From a virus, in IMG/VR virus record IMGVR_UViG_3300009441_000008, positions 1 through 64,000 of that record: a DNA stretch of 64,000 bases. One strand, given 5' to 3'. The notes beneath the pieces were generated by a model, which saw only the letters and a list, made by a program, of their open reading frames with translations, had not been told where the DNA came from and made no database searches. This document shows positions 27,025 to 35,419 of this stretch, in pieces. Numbering within the stretch: the first letter of the stretch is position 1; each line of letters begins with the position of its first letter. The translations under genes and the position numbers were made by a program.

Positions 27025-27770
27025 TGAAATTATTTAAAGACATATACAAATTCTTACTTGGGGAACAAGTTGCAACAAACAAAGATGGTGTACCTAAGTA
27101 CTTAAACAACTCATCATCAAGACCGGGTTCTATTGCTAATGCAGTTAAAAAAAGAAACCCAGTGTCATTTTTTTATAACGGACCAAGAAATACGGTTCAA
27201 GCGGGTAAAAGAGTAAAGGCTGAGTTAGTCGCACTTGGTTTATCCAAAAAAGGGAATATGGTTGTAAGAGCGTGGGTTGACCAACCATCAAAATCAAAAA
27301 CAGGTTTTCAAAAAGGTAATTGGAGAACCTTTATGGTTGGACGAATGAATCAAGTAGAAATATACGATGAAGAGACCTTCGACCAAAAAAGAGAAGGTTA
27401 CAAAGAAGGTGATGATAAATCAATGTCTGTAACTTACGTTACTTCAGATTGGTCATCTACACCTGAACCACAAACTCAAGAACCTGTACAAAGAGAACCA
27501 CAAACTCAAGAACCTGAAGTGGAACCAACACAAAGAGAACCACAAACTCAAGAACCTGAAGTGGAACCAATACAAGGGGAACCTGAAGTGGAACCAATAC
27601 AACAAAGAACATCTACGGATCTACCAGAACCAGAACCTGATAACACACCAAGTATTGAACCTCCAATTGTTGACGATAATGATGACGATGAGGATCAAGA
27701 AGATAATAATTACGATAATTTGAATGAAAGTATTAATAGAATTAAGGAATTACTTTATAATTCAAAATAA
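27024..27770 (+). CDS. WYL-like domain protein with acidic repeat tail
   Basis: A 248-residue protein. Residues 1-15 (MKLFKDIYKFLLGEQ) look like a T4-type capsid-targeting leader ending at LGE. Residues 45-120 (NPVSFFYNGPR, KRVKAELVALGLSKKGNMVV, RTFMVGRMNQVEIYDEETF) follow the pattern of WYL ligand-binding domains. Residues 148-205 are EPQTQEPEVEP tandem repeats, then a run of Asp/Asn, and finally the helix NLNESINRIKELLYNSK. The start overlaps the preceding stop by 1 nt. Probably a head-internal or core protein; the WYL match is by pattern. Confidence 0.5.
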   Translation: MKLFKDIYKFLLGEQVATNKDGVPKYLNNSSSRPGSIANAVKKRNPVSFFYNGPRNTVQAGKRVKAELVALGLSKKGNMVVRAWVDQPSKSKTGFQKGNWRTFMVGRMNQVEIYDEETFDQKREGYKEGDDKSMSVTYVTSDWSSTPEPQTQEPVQREPQTQEPEVEPTQREPQTQEPEVEPIQGEPEVEPIQQRTSTDLPEPEPDNTPSIEPPIVDDNDDDEDQEDNNYDNLNESINRIKELLYNSK

Positions 27771-27800
27771 TATACTTATATTCTATATAAAATAGAACAC

Positions 27801-28439
27801 ATGGCAGAACCAGCAAGAATTAACGAGAATGACTTAATGAGAAAATTGGTCGGTGCAAAAAAAGTAATGAATAAAGTTGATGGTAATAGTTTCACAACAG
27901 GTAATATTGACCCAAAGAGTTACTTATCATCACCTGAAGACCTCATGAAAGATACTACACCACAACAAACGAACTCATCTCAAACGAGCGCACCTCGTAC
28001 AAATTCAACACCCGTTAACACTGACAAGATCAGAAACTCTAAACTACCAAAGGCAATACAAGAAGCAATGATCAATAACCCAATACCACAAGCGGATGCA
28101 ATTAGTTTAGATTCGACGTTAAACATGTCATTCCTTGATGGTGCAAAGAAACTAATGGAAAAAGAAGGTTTAACTAAATCAACTCAACTTGCACAACCAC
28201 AACAACCAACGGTTCAAAATCATGTTACAACTCAAACATCTACCCCACCAACATACAATGGTGATATTGCTTCAATCATAAGAGAAACAATCAAAGACAC
28301 TTTAGAAGAAATTGTAGATAGAAAATTAGACCTACTTTTAAATGCGTCTAAAACGGCGTCAATTAACGAGAATCTCGTACTAAAAGTCGGGGATTCCATC
28401 TTCAGAGGTAAAATTACAGGAGTAAATAAAACCAAGTAA
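27801..28439 (+). CDS. Virion protein, unknown, with C-terminal coiled coil
   Basis: A 212-residue protein. The N-terminus MAEPARINENDLMRKLVGAK is helical and a Ser/Thr/Gln/Pro-rich linker occupies residues 50-75. SKLPKAIQEAMINNPIPQ follows, then a second linker, and a C-terminal region DIASIIRETIKDTLEEIVDRKLDLLL plus SINENLVLKVGDSIFRGKIT. This build recurs in large T4-like phages of Bacteroidota but I cannot name a family. Two INEN motifs match possible prohead-protease sites. Confidence 0.5.
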   Translation: MAEPARINENDLMRKLVGAKKVMNKVDGNSFTTGNIDPKSYLSSPEDLMKDTTPQQTNSSQTSAPRTNSTPVNTDKIRNSKLPKAIQEAMINNPIPQADAISLDSTLNMSFLDGAKKLMEKEGLTKSTQLAQPQQPTVQNHVTTQTSTPPTYNGDIASIIRETIKDTLEEIVDRKLDLLLNASKTASINENLVLKVGDSIFRGKITGVNKTK

Positions 28440-28493
28440 AGGATTGATTTCCTAAGTTTTTTTCTTTATCTTTTGATATATAACTATTAATAT

Positions 28494-29723
28494 ATGTCAA
28501 AGATTAGGATATTAGCTATCCCCTCAGATAATCACGGGGTTGGTAAATTTAGAATGTTGGATCCATTTACGTACATTGGAGATAAGTTTTCATCAGACGT
28601 GCACGTGGATATTGTTTTCAACGTACCTAACGAGGACAATTACTTTTCAAACTACGACATTGTCGTATTTCACTCATTTATACATAAAACAAGTCACGAA
28701 GAAAACGTGAAAAGGATTAAGTGGTTAAAGTTAAACGGAATCAAAGTCATTGCAGATACTGATGATTTTTGGAAAACAGACCATAGACACCCCAACCACG
28801 AAACTTTCAAGAAAAATCAATTAGCTCGTAAGAGATCTGAACTATTGAGACTTGCTGATTATATAACAACAACAACACCTGTTTATAGAGATACTATAAA
28901 AAAATTATTAGGTGTGGATAATGTTATGGTATTCCCCAACGCAGTTAACGAAGAAGATAAACAATTCCAACCAAAACCACTTGAATCTGATATGGTTCGT
29001 TTTGGATGGTTAGGTGGTTCATCACACGAACATGATTTATCATTAATGGGTGATGGGATCTCGAGAGTTCATAGGGAATTTAAGGGTAAGGCACAATTTG
29101 TTCTATGTGGGTTTGATTTGAGAGGAACAATGAGAGAGTTAAATCGACACACTGGTGAGACTACTGAACGACCAATACGTCCTGACGAAACTGCATGGTC
29201 GAGATATGAGAGTTTATTTACGGGTAATGACACTTCGTTGTCACCCGAATATAACGCATACCTTAAAACCTACACTAAGGGATCTTTTGAAGGTGAATTA
29301 GACCAACCATATGTTAGAAGATGGACAATGGATATAAACAAGTACGCAAATAACTACAATTACTTTGATGTTTCACTTGCACCCCTTGTTAAATCAGACT
29401 TTAATGTTAATAAATCACAACTAAAGGTTATTGAGGCGGGATTTCATAAGAAAGCAATCATTGCATCCGAAGAAAATCCGTACCTTATAGACCTAATCTC
29501 GTCAATTGAGAAAGGTGGTGGAATTAACCCAAAAGGTAATTCTCTATTAGTGTCATCAAATAAAAATCACAAACAATGGCATCAACAGATGAAAAGGTTA
29601 ATCAACAACCCTAACATGGTTACAGATTTAGGTGAAAAATTATACGAAACAGTGAAAGACAAATATTCCCTCTCCACCGTTTCTAAAAATAGAGTGGAAT
29701 TTTTTAAATCAATTATTAATTAA
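28494..29723 (+). CDS. GT-B glycosyltransferase (family 4-like)
   Basis: A 409-residue protein. The N-terminal domain opens KIRILAIPSDNHGVGKFRML, with VIADTDDFWKTDHRHPNHET near residue 85. The second Rossmann domain opens VRFGWLGGSSHEHDLSLM near 172 and ends in the donor-binding region LAPLVKSDFNVNKSQLKVIEAG and KKAIIASEENPY, the E-x7-E-like pattern of GT4 enzymes. It transfers a sugar from a nucleotide-sugar donor; the acceptor is unknown (modified DNA base, virion protein or host envelope). It is one of four glycosyltransferase-like genes in the window and is followed 13 nt later by the next gene. Confidence 0.8.
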   Translation: MSKIRILAIPSDNHGVGKFRMLDPFTYIGDKFSSDVHVDIVFNVPNEDNYFSNYDIVVFHSFIHKTSHEENVKRIKWLKLNGIKVIADTDDFWKTDHRHPNHETFKKNQLARKRSELLRLADYITTTTPVYRDTIKKLLGVDNVMVFPNAVNEEDKQFQPKPLESDMVRFGWLGGSSHEHDLSLMGDGISRVHREFKGKAQFVLCGFDLRGTMRELNRHTGETTERPIRPDETAWSRYESLFTGNDTSLSPEYNAYLKTYTKGSFEGELDQPYVRRWTMDINKYANNYNYFDVSLAPLVKSDFNVNKSQLKVIEAGFHKKAIIASEENPYLIDLISSIEKGGGINPKGNSLLVSSNKNHKQWHQQMKRLINNPNMVTDLGEKLYETVKDKYSLSTVSKNRVEFFKSIIN

Positions 29724-29736
29724 AAACAGATAAATT

Positions 29737-29970
29737 ATGCATTATTTAGCAACAGTAGGTTACGAAATGGAACAATTAGACCGTGAAGGTAACCCAAGAA
29801 TTACAAAGGTTAAGTACGTCGTAGAAGCGGACTCAATAGAAGAAGCAACTATTGTATTAACAAAGTATCGTTCCGAAGATACAAGATCAAGTCAGAGTGT
29901 GGCAATTGCAAAGATGGCAATTGAATGTATTCTAACTTCAGAACTTACACCACAATACTATAAAGGATAA
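29737..29970 (+). CDS. DUF4494-like small protein
   Basis: A 77-residue protein, MHYLATVGYEMEQLDREGNP. The pattern of strand, ITKVKYVVEADSIEEATIVL, then a second strand resembles the DUF4494 proteins of Bacteroides and its phages (KVTEEYLVDALSFTEAE). Function unknown. The gene is tightly packed between the glycosyltransferase and the HD-like gene (3-nt gap), so it belongs to the same operon. Confidence 0.5.
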   Translation: MHYLATVGYEMEQLDREGNPRITKVKYVVEADSIEEATIVLTKYRSEDTRSSQSVAIAKMAIECILTSELTPQYYKG

Positions 29971-29973
29971 ATT

Positions 29974-30534
29974 ATGATATCTAAAGAACAGATTGAAAAA
30001 AACAAATCGAAACTTATTGAGACTTCTGAAAAGTATGGTGTTTTAAGTACACCACTTTTAGAGTTTTTAGGTGAAGATTTATTCGTAGCACCCGCATCTA
30101 CTTCGTTAGATATGTATGGTGCTTACCCAGGTGGTTTATTGGAACACATTTTTGTGGCATCCAAATACGCCGTTAAAATCAACAGTATATTACCTGAGTC
30201 GTTACAACAAGACATTTCAAGTCTTCTTAAGTGTACCATTCTTTCACAAATTGGTAAGGTATTTTTATTCAAACCAAATGAGAGTGAGTGGCACAGAAAT
30301 AAACTCGGTAAAATGTATGAGTTTTCTGATGATTTAGTATCAATGAAAGTCGGTGAAAGATCAGCATATTATTGTTCAAAGTACGGAGTGTCTTTAAGTG
30401 AAGAGGAATATCAAACAATTGTAAACTCAGACAAAGGAGATAATGACTTACAATCAAAATATCATTCCACACCATTAGCTCAAATTGTTAAACAAGGGTT
30501 TGAGTTGGCAATATTTGAACAAAAAAATGGATAA
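29974..30534 (+). CDS. Degenerate HD-domain-like protein
   Basis: A 186-residue helical protein. SLDMYGAYPGGLLEHIFVAS matches the first metal-binding His region of HD phosphohydrolases and YhaM-like exoribonucleases (GGLLEH). The second motif, normally LHDIGK, reads ILSQIGKVF, so the central His-Asp pair is replaced by Ser-Gln. It may be catalytically dead or use other ligands. Its 3' end overlaps the dUTPase start by 8 nt. A regulatory or nucleotide-binding role is possible. Confidence 0.55.
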   Translation: MISKEQIEKNKSKLIETSEKYGVLSTPLLEFLGEDLFVAPASTSLDMYGAYPGGLLEHIFVASKYAVKINSILPESLQQDISSLLKCTILSQIGKVFLFKPNESEWHRNKLGKMYEFSDDLVSMKVGERSAYYCSKYGVSLSEEEYQTIVNSDKGDNDLQSKYHSTPLAQIVKQGFELAIFEQKNG

Positions 30535-31201
30535 GAAGAGCTTAGAGGAATACCTCAAAAAATTAGAAGGGTTTGAAAAAACACTGAGTCATGATGAAGA
30601 AAATGTAGACGACGCATATATTAATGAAATTGCGAAAGTACTATCTGACTTATCAATGGACTCATTATCACACGATGAAGAAATCGGTAAAGAATTTAAA
30701 AACAGTGGTTTTACAGTCCCAAATAAGGACACAATCACTTTTAATCCCGAGGATGAATTCATGCACGCAACATTAAGGTGTAAGATTAAGTTAACACACC
30801 CCGACGCTGTTGTACCACAGTATAGTAAAACAGGTGACGCTGGTCTTGATTTACAAGCAACCACAATGGTTATTGATAAAGAAAAAAACCAAATTACATA
30901 TGGAACAGGAGTGTCGTTAGAGATACCTTTAGGTTTCGTAGGATTAGTTTATCCCCGTTCTTCAATACGTAAAACAAAATTATCCCTAACAAATTCTGTT
31001 GGGGTTATTGATAGTGGGTATAGAGGTGAAATAATGGCAACCTTTAACTACTCAAATTCGGAATCCGATGAAACATATTCAGTAGGTGATAGAATTTGTC
31101 AATTAATGATAGTACCCTACCCCAAGATTGATTTCATTTTAAGTGATAACCTATCAGAAACTGAAAGAGGTGATGGTGGTTTTGGGTCAACAGGAAAATA
31201 A
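30527..31201 (+). CDS. dut: dUTPase with N-terminal extension
   Basis: A 224-residue protein of which the last ~150 form a trimeric dUTPase. Motif 1 is GDAGLDLQA, motif 2 YPRSSIRKT, motif 3 NSVGVIDSGYRGEI, motif 4 VGDRICQLMIVP and motif 5 RGDGGFGSTGK. It hydrolyses dUTP to dUMP, keeping uracil out of phage DNA and feeding dTMP synthesis with the dCMP deaminase at 42625. The first ~75 residues are an acidic helical extension with LSHDEE twice (near residues 20 and 47), not part of standard dUTPases. The ATG at 30527 is preferred over an upstream in-frame start inside the previous gene. Confidence 0.92.
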   Translation: MDKKSLEEYLKKLEGFEKTLSHDEENVDDAYINEIAKVLSDLSMDSLSHDEEIGKEFKNSGFTVPNKDTITFNPEDEFMHATLRCKIKLTHPDAVVPQYSKTGDAGLDLQATTMVIDKEKNQITYGTGVSLEIPLGFVGLVYPRSSIRKTKLSLTNSVGVIDSGYRGEIMATFNYSNSESDETYSVGDRICQLMIVPYPKIDFILSDNLSETERGDGGFGSTGK

Positions 31202-31226
31202 AGAATAAGATTAATTAAAATTATTA

Positions 31227-31922
31227 ATGACGAAAAGAAATACAACAGTTAAGAAATCACACAAAGATCGGATTAGAGAAATCTTTAAGAAACCCCGAGA
31301 AAAATTTCTTAATGACTCCCAAAAGGATTATTGGGATATTCTCGGTAATAACGAAATAACTCTTTGTTTTGGACCCGCAGGTGTAGGTAAATCGTTTATC
31401 GCAATGAAAAGAGCGGTCGACTTACTATGGCAAGAAGATAACAAGTATGAAAAAATTCTTATCGTTAGACCAGCTGTTGAAGCTGAAGAAAAGTTAGGTT
31501 CGTTACCTGGTGGACTTGAAGAAAAACTTGATCCGTATATTTTTCCATCGTATTACCTTTTAAATAAAATTATAGGTAAGGAACAACGAGAGAAATTAAA
31601 AGATGAGGGTTATATTGAGGTTGCGGCACTTGCATATATGAGAGGTTGGAACGTAGATAATACTATACTTGTTTTTGAGGAAGCTCAAAATGCATCACCA
31701 GCACAAATTAAATTACTTCTGACTCGTATCGGGTATAATTCAAAATTCTTCCTTTCGGGGGATTTAGATCAATCGGATAAATTTAGAGATAAAACTAAGA
31801 GTGGTTTATACGACGCAAAAAAGAGATTAACTGATTTGAATAATGTTGGTGTGTTCGAGTTCTCAAATAAAGATATTGTAAGGAATCCTATTATTGGTAA
31901 AATCCTAAAGAGGTACGAATAA
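31227..31922 (+). CDS. phoH: PhoH-like ATPase
   Basis: A 231-residue protein. Walker A is GPAGVGKSF (residues 49-57), followed by IAMKRAVDLLW. The PhoH signature VRPAVEAEEKLGSLPGGLEEKLDPY is followed by Walker B TILVFEEAQNASPAQIKLLL and a sensor-like FFLSGDLDQSD. PhoH proteins are cytoplasmic P-loop ATPases, often carried by phages and thought to act in RNA metabolism or stress response. It lies 25 nt after dUTPase in a plus-strand metabolic operon. Confidence 0.92.
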   Translation: MTKRNTTVKKSHKDRIREIFKKPREKFLNDSQKDYWDILGNNEITLCFGPAGVGKSFIAMKRAVDLLWQEDNKYEKILIVRPAVEAEEKLGSLPGGLEEKLDPYIFPSYYLLNKIIGKEQREKLKDEGYIEVAALAYMRGWNVDNTILVFEEAQNASPAQIKLLLTRIGYNSKFFLSGDLDQSDKFRDKTKSGLYDAKKRLTDLNNVGVFEFSNKDIVRNPIIGKILKRYE

Positions 31923-31927
31923 TAGAC

Positions 31928-31958
31928 TTTACTTATAACATCAATATTATTATATTTA
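31928..31958 (+). promoter_or_regulatory. Early-type promoter TTT-N20-TATATTTA
   Basis: TTT at 31928-31930, exactly 20 nt, TATATTTA at 31951-31958, only 4 nt before the ATG at 31963. The box alone also resembles the late motif in position, so the class is uncertain. Confidence 0.4.
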
Positions 31959-31962
31959 GTAT

Positions 31963-32613
31963 ATGGAAATTTACATTAGTATAGACGGAGTCTTACGTAA
32001 CACAATTGCAAAGTTTGATTATCATTATAAAGATCATTATTTAGATTCTGATCCTGAGGATTTACCTGAGGATGAAAAGGGGTATAAATATGACATAATT
32101 GAACCTGTAAGAAATAATCATTTAATGGAGAGTTATAATTTCCAATCTAAAGACGAATTTGAAAACTTTACGTTTATTGACTACGCAGTTGAAATATTTG
32201 GTCACGCAACTCCTTCATATGCAAAAACGTTCTTTGATTTAAATAATTTTATTTATACCAATAAAGAACATAACATAACAATCGTGGGATTGGATGAATT
32301 AGGTAAATCAAAAGCGTCTACTTTGTTCTTTCTATCGAGAAACGGATTTATGGGAAATAACATAAAATTCACTATGTCATCTGAGATATCGAATTTATGG
32401 AAAAAGTGTGACATATGGATAACAGATAACCATTCAGTGGTTGAACAATGTCCTAAGTCAAAAAAGGTTGTTAAGTTCAATACTGAGTACAATCAACACT
32501 TTACAAATCCCTTAGAAATACATAACTTAACAGAAATAGATAACAAATGGTTGAAATATTCGGAGAACTTTATTATATCGACTTGGACAAAGTTACTGAG
32601 ACGAGTGAGTTAG
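31963..32613 (+). CDS. HAD-like protein with altered nucleophile position
   Basis: A 216-residue protein. MEIYISIDGVLRNT fits HAD motif I (DxDGxL) except that the nucleophilic Asp is Ser6. TIVGLDELGKSKASTLFFLS covers motif II/III and CDIWITDNH resembles motif IV (DIWVTD). With Ser at the nucleophile position, normal phosphatase chemistry is unlikely; it may be inactive or a binding protein. The next ORF starts inside its 3' end (67-nt overlap in another frame). Confidence 0.55.
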   Translation: MEIYISIDGVLRNTIAKFDYHYKDHYLDSDPEDLPEDEKGYKYDIIEPVRNNHLMESYNFQSKDEFENFTFIDYAVEIFGHATPSYAKTFFDLNNFIYTNKEHNITIVGLDELGKSKASTLFFLSRNGFMGNNIKFTMSSEISNLWKKCDIWITDNHSVVEQCPKSKKVVKFNTEYNQHFTNPLEIHNLTEIDNKWLKYSENFIISTWTKLLRRVS

Positions 32614-32849
32614 AGGTTGAGACTGTTGAACCCAAAGAGGGGGAAGAGGATTCAATACCAAGACATGATCAGACAATAAATGTTTTTAAGTACGACATTG
32701 TAAAACAATGTATAGATACTTTATTAACTGAAGGTGGTGGAGGTGATGATATGATGGGTTTACTCGCATCGGATATATCAATACCATTTAAATTTGCATT
32801 TAACACCCTAATAAACTACGGAATTTTAGTAAAAAACGAAAATGAGTAA
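32547..32849 (+). CDS. Small acidic phage protein, unknown
   Basis: A 100-residue protein, MVEIFGELYYIDLDKVTETS, with an acidic linker, then INVFKYDIVKQCIDTLLTEG and a helical C-terminus. It overlaps the upstream HAD-like gene by 67 nt and the downstream gene by 8 nt, the compact packing typical of this plus-strand operon. No family recognised. The second half looks like a folded helical domain. Confidence 0.5.
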   Translation: MVEIFGELYYIDLDKVTETSELEVETVEPKEGEEDSIPRHDQTINVFKYDIVKQCIDTLLTEGGGGDDMMGLLASDISIPFKFAFNTLINYGILVKNENE

Positions 32850-33912
32850 TCAAATACAAGAAAATATTGAAAAATTAGAAAGTGCTTTCAATAGATTGGA
32901 AAATAACCAATACAAAATTTACTTTCTTACTTACGACACAAAGAATAATGCAAGAGCGGCAGTTAAGTATATTTACGACACAGTACTAACCTTGAGAGAG
33001 GAAGGTCTTGATGCACATATCTTAGTCGAAGACAAGGCTTACATTGGTGTTGAATCATGGATGGGAGATAAATATAAAGATCTACCGATCGTTACAATAA
33101 AGGAAGATCAAATTGAAATGGGTATTGACGATGTAATTGTTGTACCTGAATATTATTCCAATGTTTTAGAACAGTTGAAAGATGTAAAATGTACTAAAGT
33201 GATGTTAGTTCAACAGACTGAGTATATTTTTGAAACTTTACAGGTTGGTAGTAGATGGAGTGACTATGGTTTTGACAAAGTAATTACAACAACTAAATCA
33301 TCTAAACAATATATACAGACAGTATTTCCAGAATCTATCATTTATATTAATCCACCAAAAATTAGTGACATATTTAAACCAACTGAATCGTTGACTAAAC
33401 CATTCATTGCAATTAGTGCAAGGGATAGAGGACAACACCGAAGAGTTATTTCTGAATTTTATCTAAGATACCCACAATTAAGATGGGTTACATTTAAAGA
33501 CATGGTTCAAATGTCTCACGAGGAATTTGCAAAACAACTACAAGAGTGTATTTGTTCTGTGTGGTTAGACGATGATTCAACCTTTGGGACTTTTCCACTT
33601 GAATCTATGAAATGTCAAGTACCTGTAATTGGTAAGATCCCAACCACCGAACCTGAATGGTTAAGTGAGAATGGTCTATGGACGTATGATTTAAACAAGA
33701 TTGTTGAACTACTTGGAACCTATGTTTTGGCATGGTTAGAAGGTGTAACAATCAATGATGAAGTTAAGTCTAAAATGTCTGAAACATTAATCCCATATAG
33801 TGCGGATATAATCGATAGTAACGTAATTTCTATATTTAATTCACTAAAGAACTCAAGAATTAAAACAATTGAAAAAGGGTTAACTAATTTAAAATCAAAA
33901 ATAGAAGCATAA
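32842..33912 (+). CDS. GT-B glycosyltransferase-like protein
   Basis: A 356-residue protein with a helical N-terminus (residues 1-25), then a Rossmann-like domain (KIYFLTYDTKNNARAAVKYI, TKVMLVQQTEY). The second domain runs KPFIAISARDRGQHRRVISE to TFGTFPLESMKCQVPVIGKI, matching the donor-site E-x-M-x-x-x-x-P-V-I pattern of GT4 enzymes. Its stop overlaps the following GT2 gene by 1 nt, so the two glycosyltransferases are made together and may act in one pathway. Acceptor unknown. Confidence 0.7.
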   Translation: MSNQIQENIEKLESAFNRLENNQYKIYFLTYDTKNNARAAVKYIYDTVLTLREEGLDAHILVEDKAYIGVESWMGDKYKDLPIVTIKEDQIEMGIDDVIVVPEYYSNVLEQLKDVKCTKVMLVQQTEYIFETLQVGSRWSDYGFDKVITTTKSSKQYIQTVFPESIIYINPPKISDIFKPTESLTKPFIAISARDRGQHRRVISEFYLRYPQLRWVTFKDMVQMSHEEFAKQLQECICSVWLDDDSTFGTFPLESMKCQVPVIGKIPTTEPEWLSENGLWTYDLNKIVELLGTYVLAWLEGVTINDEVKSKMSETLIPYSADIIDSNVISIFNSLKNSRIKTIEKGLTNLKSKIEA

Positions 33913-34700
33913 TGAAGAATATTACAGTAATACTACCCGTACACAAATTAGACGATTTATATCACGAAATGTTATCTAAAGCAGTTGAGTCTGTTGAACA
34001 GTTTTTTGATGATGTCAAATTAGTAATTGTAGCACCTAAAGATGTGGTTGGAAATATCACATCAAAAGGTTTATCAGACAAATTAGATATAAACATAGTA
34101 ACAAATAGTGGTGACACAGGATTCTGTTCTCAAGTAAATCTTGGGATTGAAAATTGTGATACCGAATGGTTTTCAATCTTAGAGATTGATGACGAATTAA
34201 CTGGTAATTGGTTAAGACCGTTTTTACAATATAAAGAGGTACACTCAGATGTTGATGTGTTCCTACCAATTGTGAAGGATGTTGATACTGAAGGTAAGTT
34301 ATTAAATTTAACAAATGAGTCCGTATGGGCTTATGGGTTTACAGAGACACAAGGTGTGTTAGAGAATGAAGTTCTTTTGGATTATCAGAACTACCAAACG
34401 AGTGGTGGTTTTTATAAAACAGAAGTTATAAAAGAAAATGGACAGTTTAAGGACAATATTAAACTAACCTTCAGTTACGAGTTTCTTTTAAGATTAACAC
34501 ATAACGGAGTCAAGATTATGTCAATCCCACAGATAGGGTACAGACATGTCAACTTCAGAGAGGATTCACTATTTTGGTCATATAAAAATGATGAGAAAAG
34601 TAAGTTAGCAACCAACGAAGCAACATTTTGGTTAGATACCGCTAAAAAAGAATTCTTCTTTAAAAATAAACGAGATGTAGCTTACGTTGAAAATAACTAA
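33912..34700 (+). CDS. GT-A glycosyltransferase (family 2)
   Basis: A 262-residue protein. The N-terminus ITVILPVHKLDDLYHEML is the GT2 nucleotide-sugar fold. GFCSQVNLGIENCDTEW precedes the DXD-like site LEIDDELTGNW (around residue 93). The C-terminal part has the acceptor loop ENGQFKDNIKLTFSYEFLLR. Coupled by 1-nt overlaps to the GT-B gene before it and the sigma factor after it. Confidence 0.85.
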   Translation: MKNITVILPVHKLDDLYHEMLSKAVESVEQFFDDVKLVIVAPKDVVGNITSKGLSDKLDINIVTNSGDTGFCSQVNLGIENCDTEWFSILEIDDELTGNWLRPFLQYKEVHSDVDVFLPIVKDVDTEGKLLNLTNESVWAYGFTETQGVLENEVLLDYQNYQTSGGFYKTEVIKENGQFKDNIKLTFSYEFLLRLTHNGVKIMSIPQIGYRHVNFREDSLFWSYKNDEKSKLATNEATFWLDTAKKEFFFKNKRDVAYVENN

Positions 34701-35401
34701 TGCCAAGAAAAAGAACCCAAAAAATGTACTTTGGGGAGGACCAAGAAAAAGCGGTAGTACGATACTTAGAATCCGAAGACGATGATGAAAAAAATAAGAT
34801 ATTCAACGAATATTTAAGAGAACCTCTCAAAATAATGGTGGAAAGTATAATCCGTCGTTACAAACTTTATAGAAAAGATATGGAATTTGAAGAAATCCAT
34901 ACCGATACAATGTCATTTTTAATCACTAAGATTAATAAATTTGACACAACTAAAGACTATAAGGCATATTCCTATTTTGGAACCATCTGTAAGAACTACT
35001 TGATGGGTGCAATACAAAAGGACCATAAAGAACAAAACCGTTCTGTTTCTTATGAAGATATTTCTTCAAGATTAGAAGACCGTGCGGATTTATCTTATAT
35101 AATTGATGAGGACATTATTGATTATAAAAAAGTCGTTATTAAACTAACAACCGACCTTGAAGAGTTTGTTGAAAAAGAGGAACTTAACGACAACGAAAGA
35201 AAGTTAGGTTACGCCCTTATTGAAGTGTTCTCAAATTTCGAACAAGTGTTTCAAGTTGGAGAAGGTAATAAGTTTAATAAGAACTTAATTCTTTTAGCAC
35301 TAAGAGAAATGACATCATTAAGTACTAAAGAGATAAGAGTTGCTATGAAAAAGTATAAAAAACTCTACGAAGTACTGAAGATCGGTTTCATAAATAATTA
35401 G
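34700..35401 (+). CDS. Late-transcription sigma factor, T4 gp55-like
   Basis: A 233-residue protein, longer than T4 gp55 (185). Residues 35-115 match sigma region 2: EPLKIMVESIIRRYKLYRKD (helix binding the beta' coiled coil), FDTTKDYKAYSYFGTICKNY (promoter-melting and -10 recognition) and LMGAIQKDHKEQNRSVSYED. No region 4 is visible, so it should read only a -10-like element, as gp55 does. This fits late boxes here being a lone TATTTAT with no -35. The C-terminal ~70 residues are helical and basic and could contact the sliding clamp or coactivator. Coupled to the glycosyltransferase gene upstream. Confidence 0.75.
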   Translation: MPRKRTQKMYFGEDQEKAVVRYLESEDDDEKNKIFNEYLREPLKIMVESIIRRYKLYRKDMEFEEIHTDTMSFLITKINKFDTTKDYKAYSYFGTICKNYLMGAIQKDHKEQNRSVSYEDISSRLEDRADLSYIIDEDIIDYKKVVIKLTTDLEEFVEKEELNDNERKLGYALIEVFSNFEQVFQVGEGNKFNKNLILLALREMTSLSTKEIRVAMKKYKKLYEVLKIGFINN

Positions 35402-35408
35402 AAACAAC

Positions 35409-35415
35409 TATTTAT
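35409..35415 (+). promoter_or_regulatory. Late-type TATTTAT box, 4 nt before ATG
   Basis: TATTTAT-TGGT-ATG on the plus strand, immediately after the sigma factor gene. Confidence 0.5.
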
Positions 35416-35419
35416 TGGT

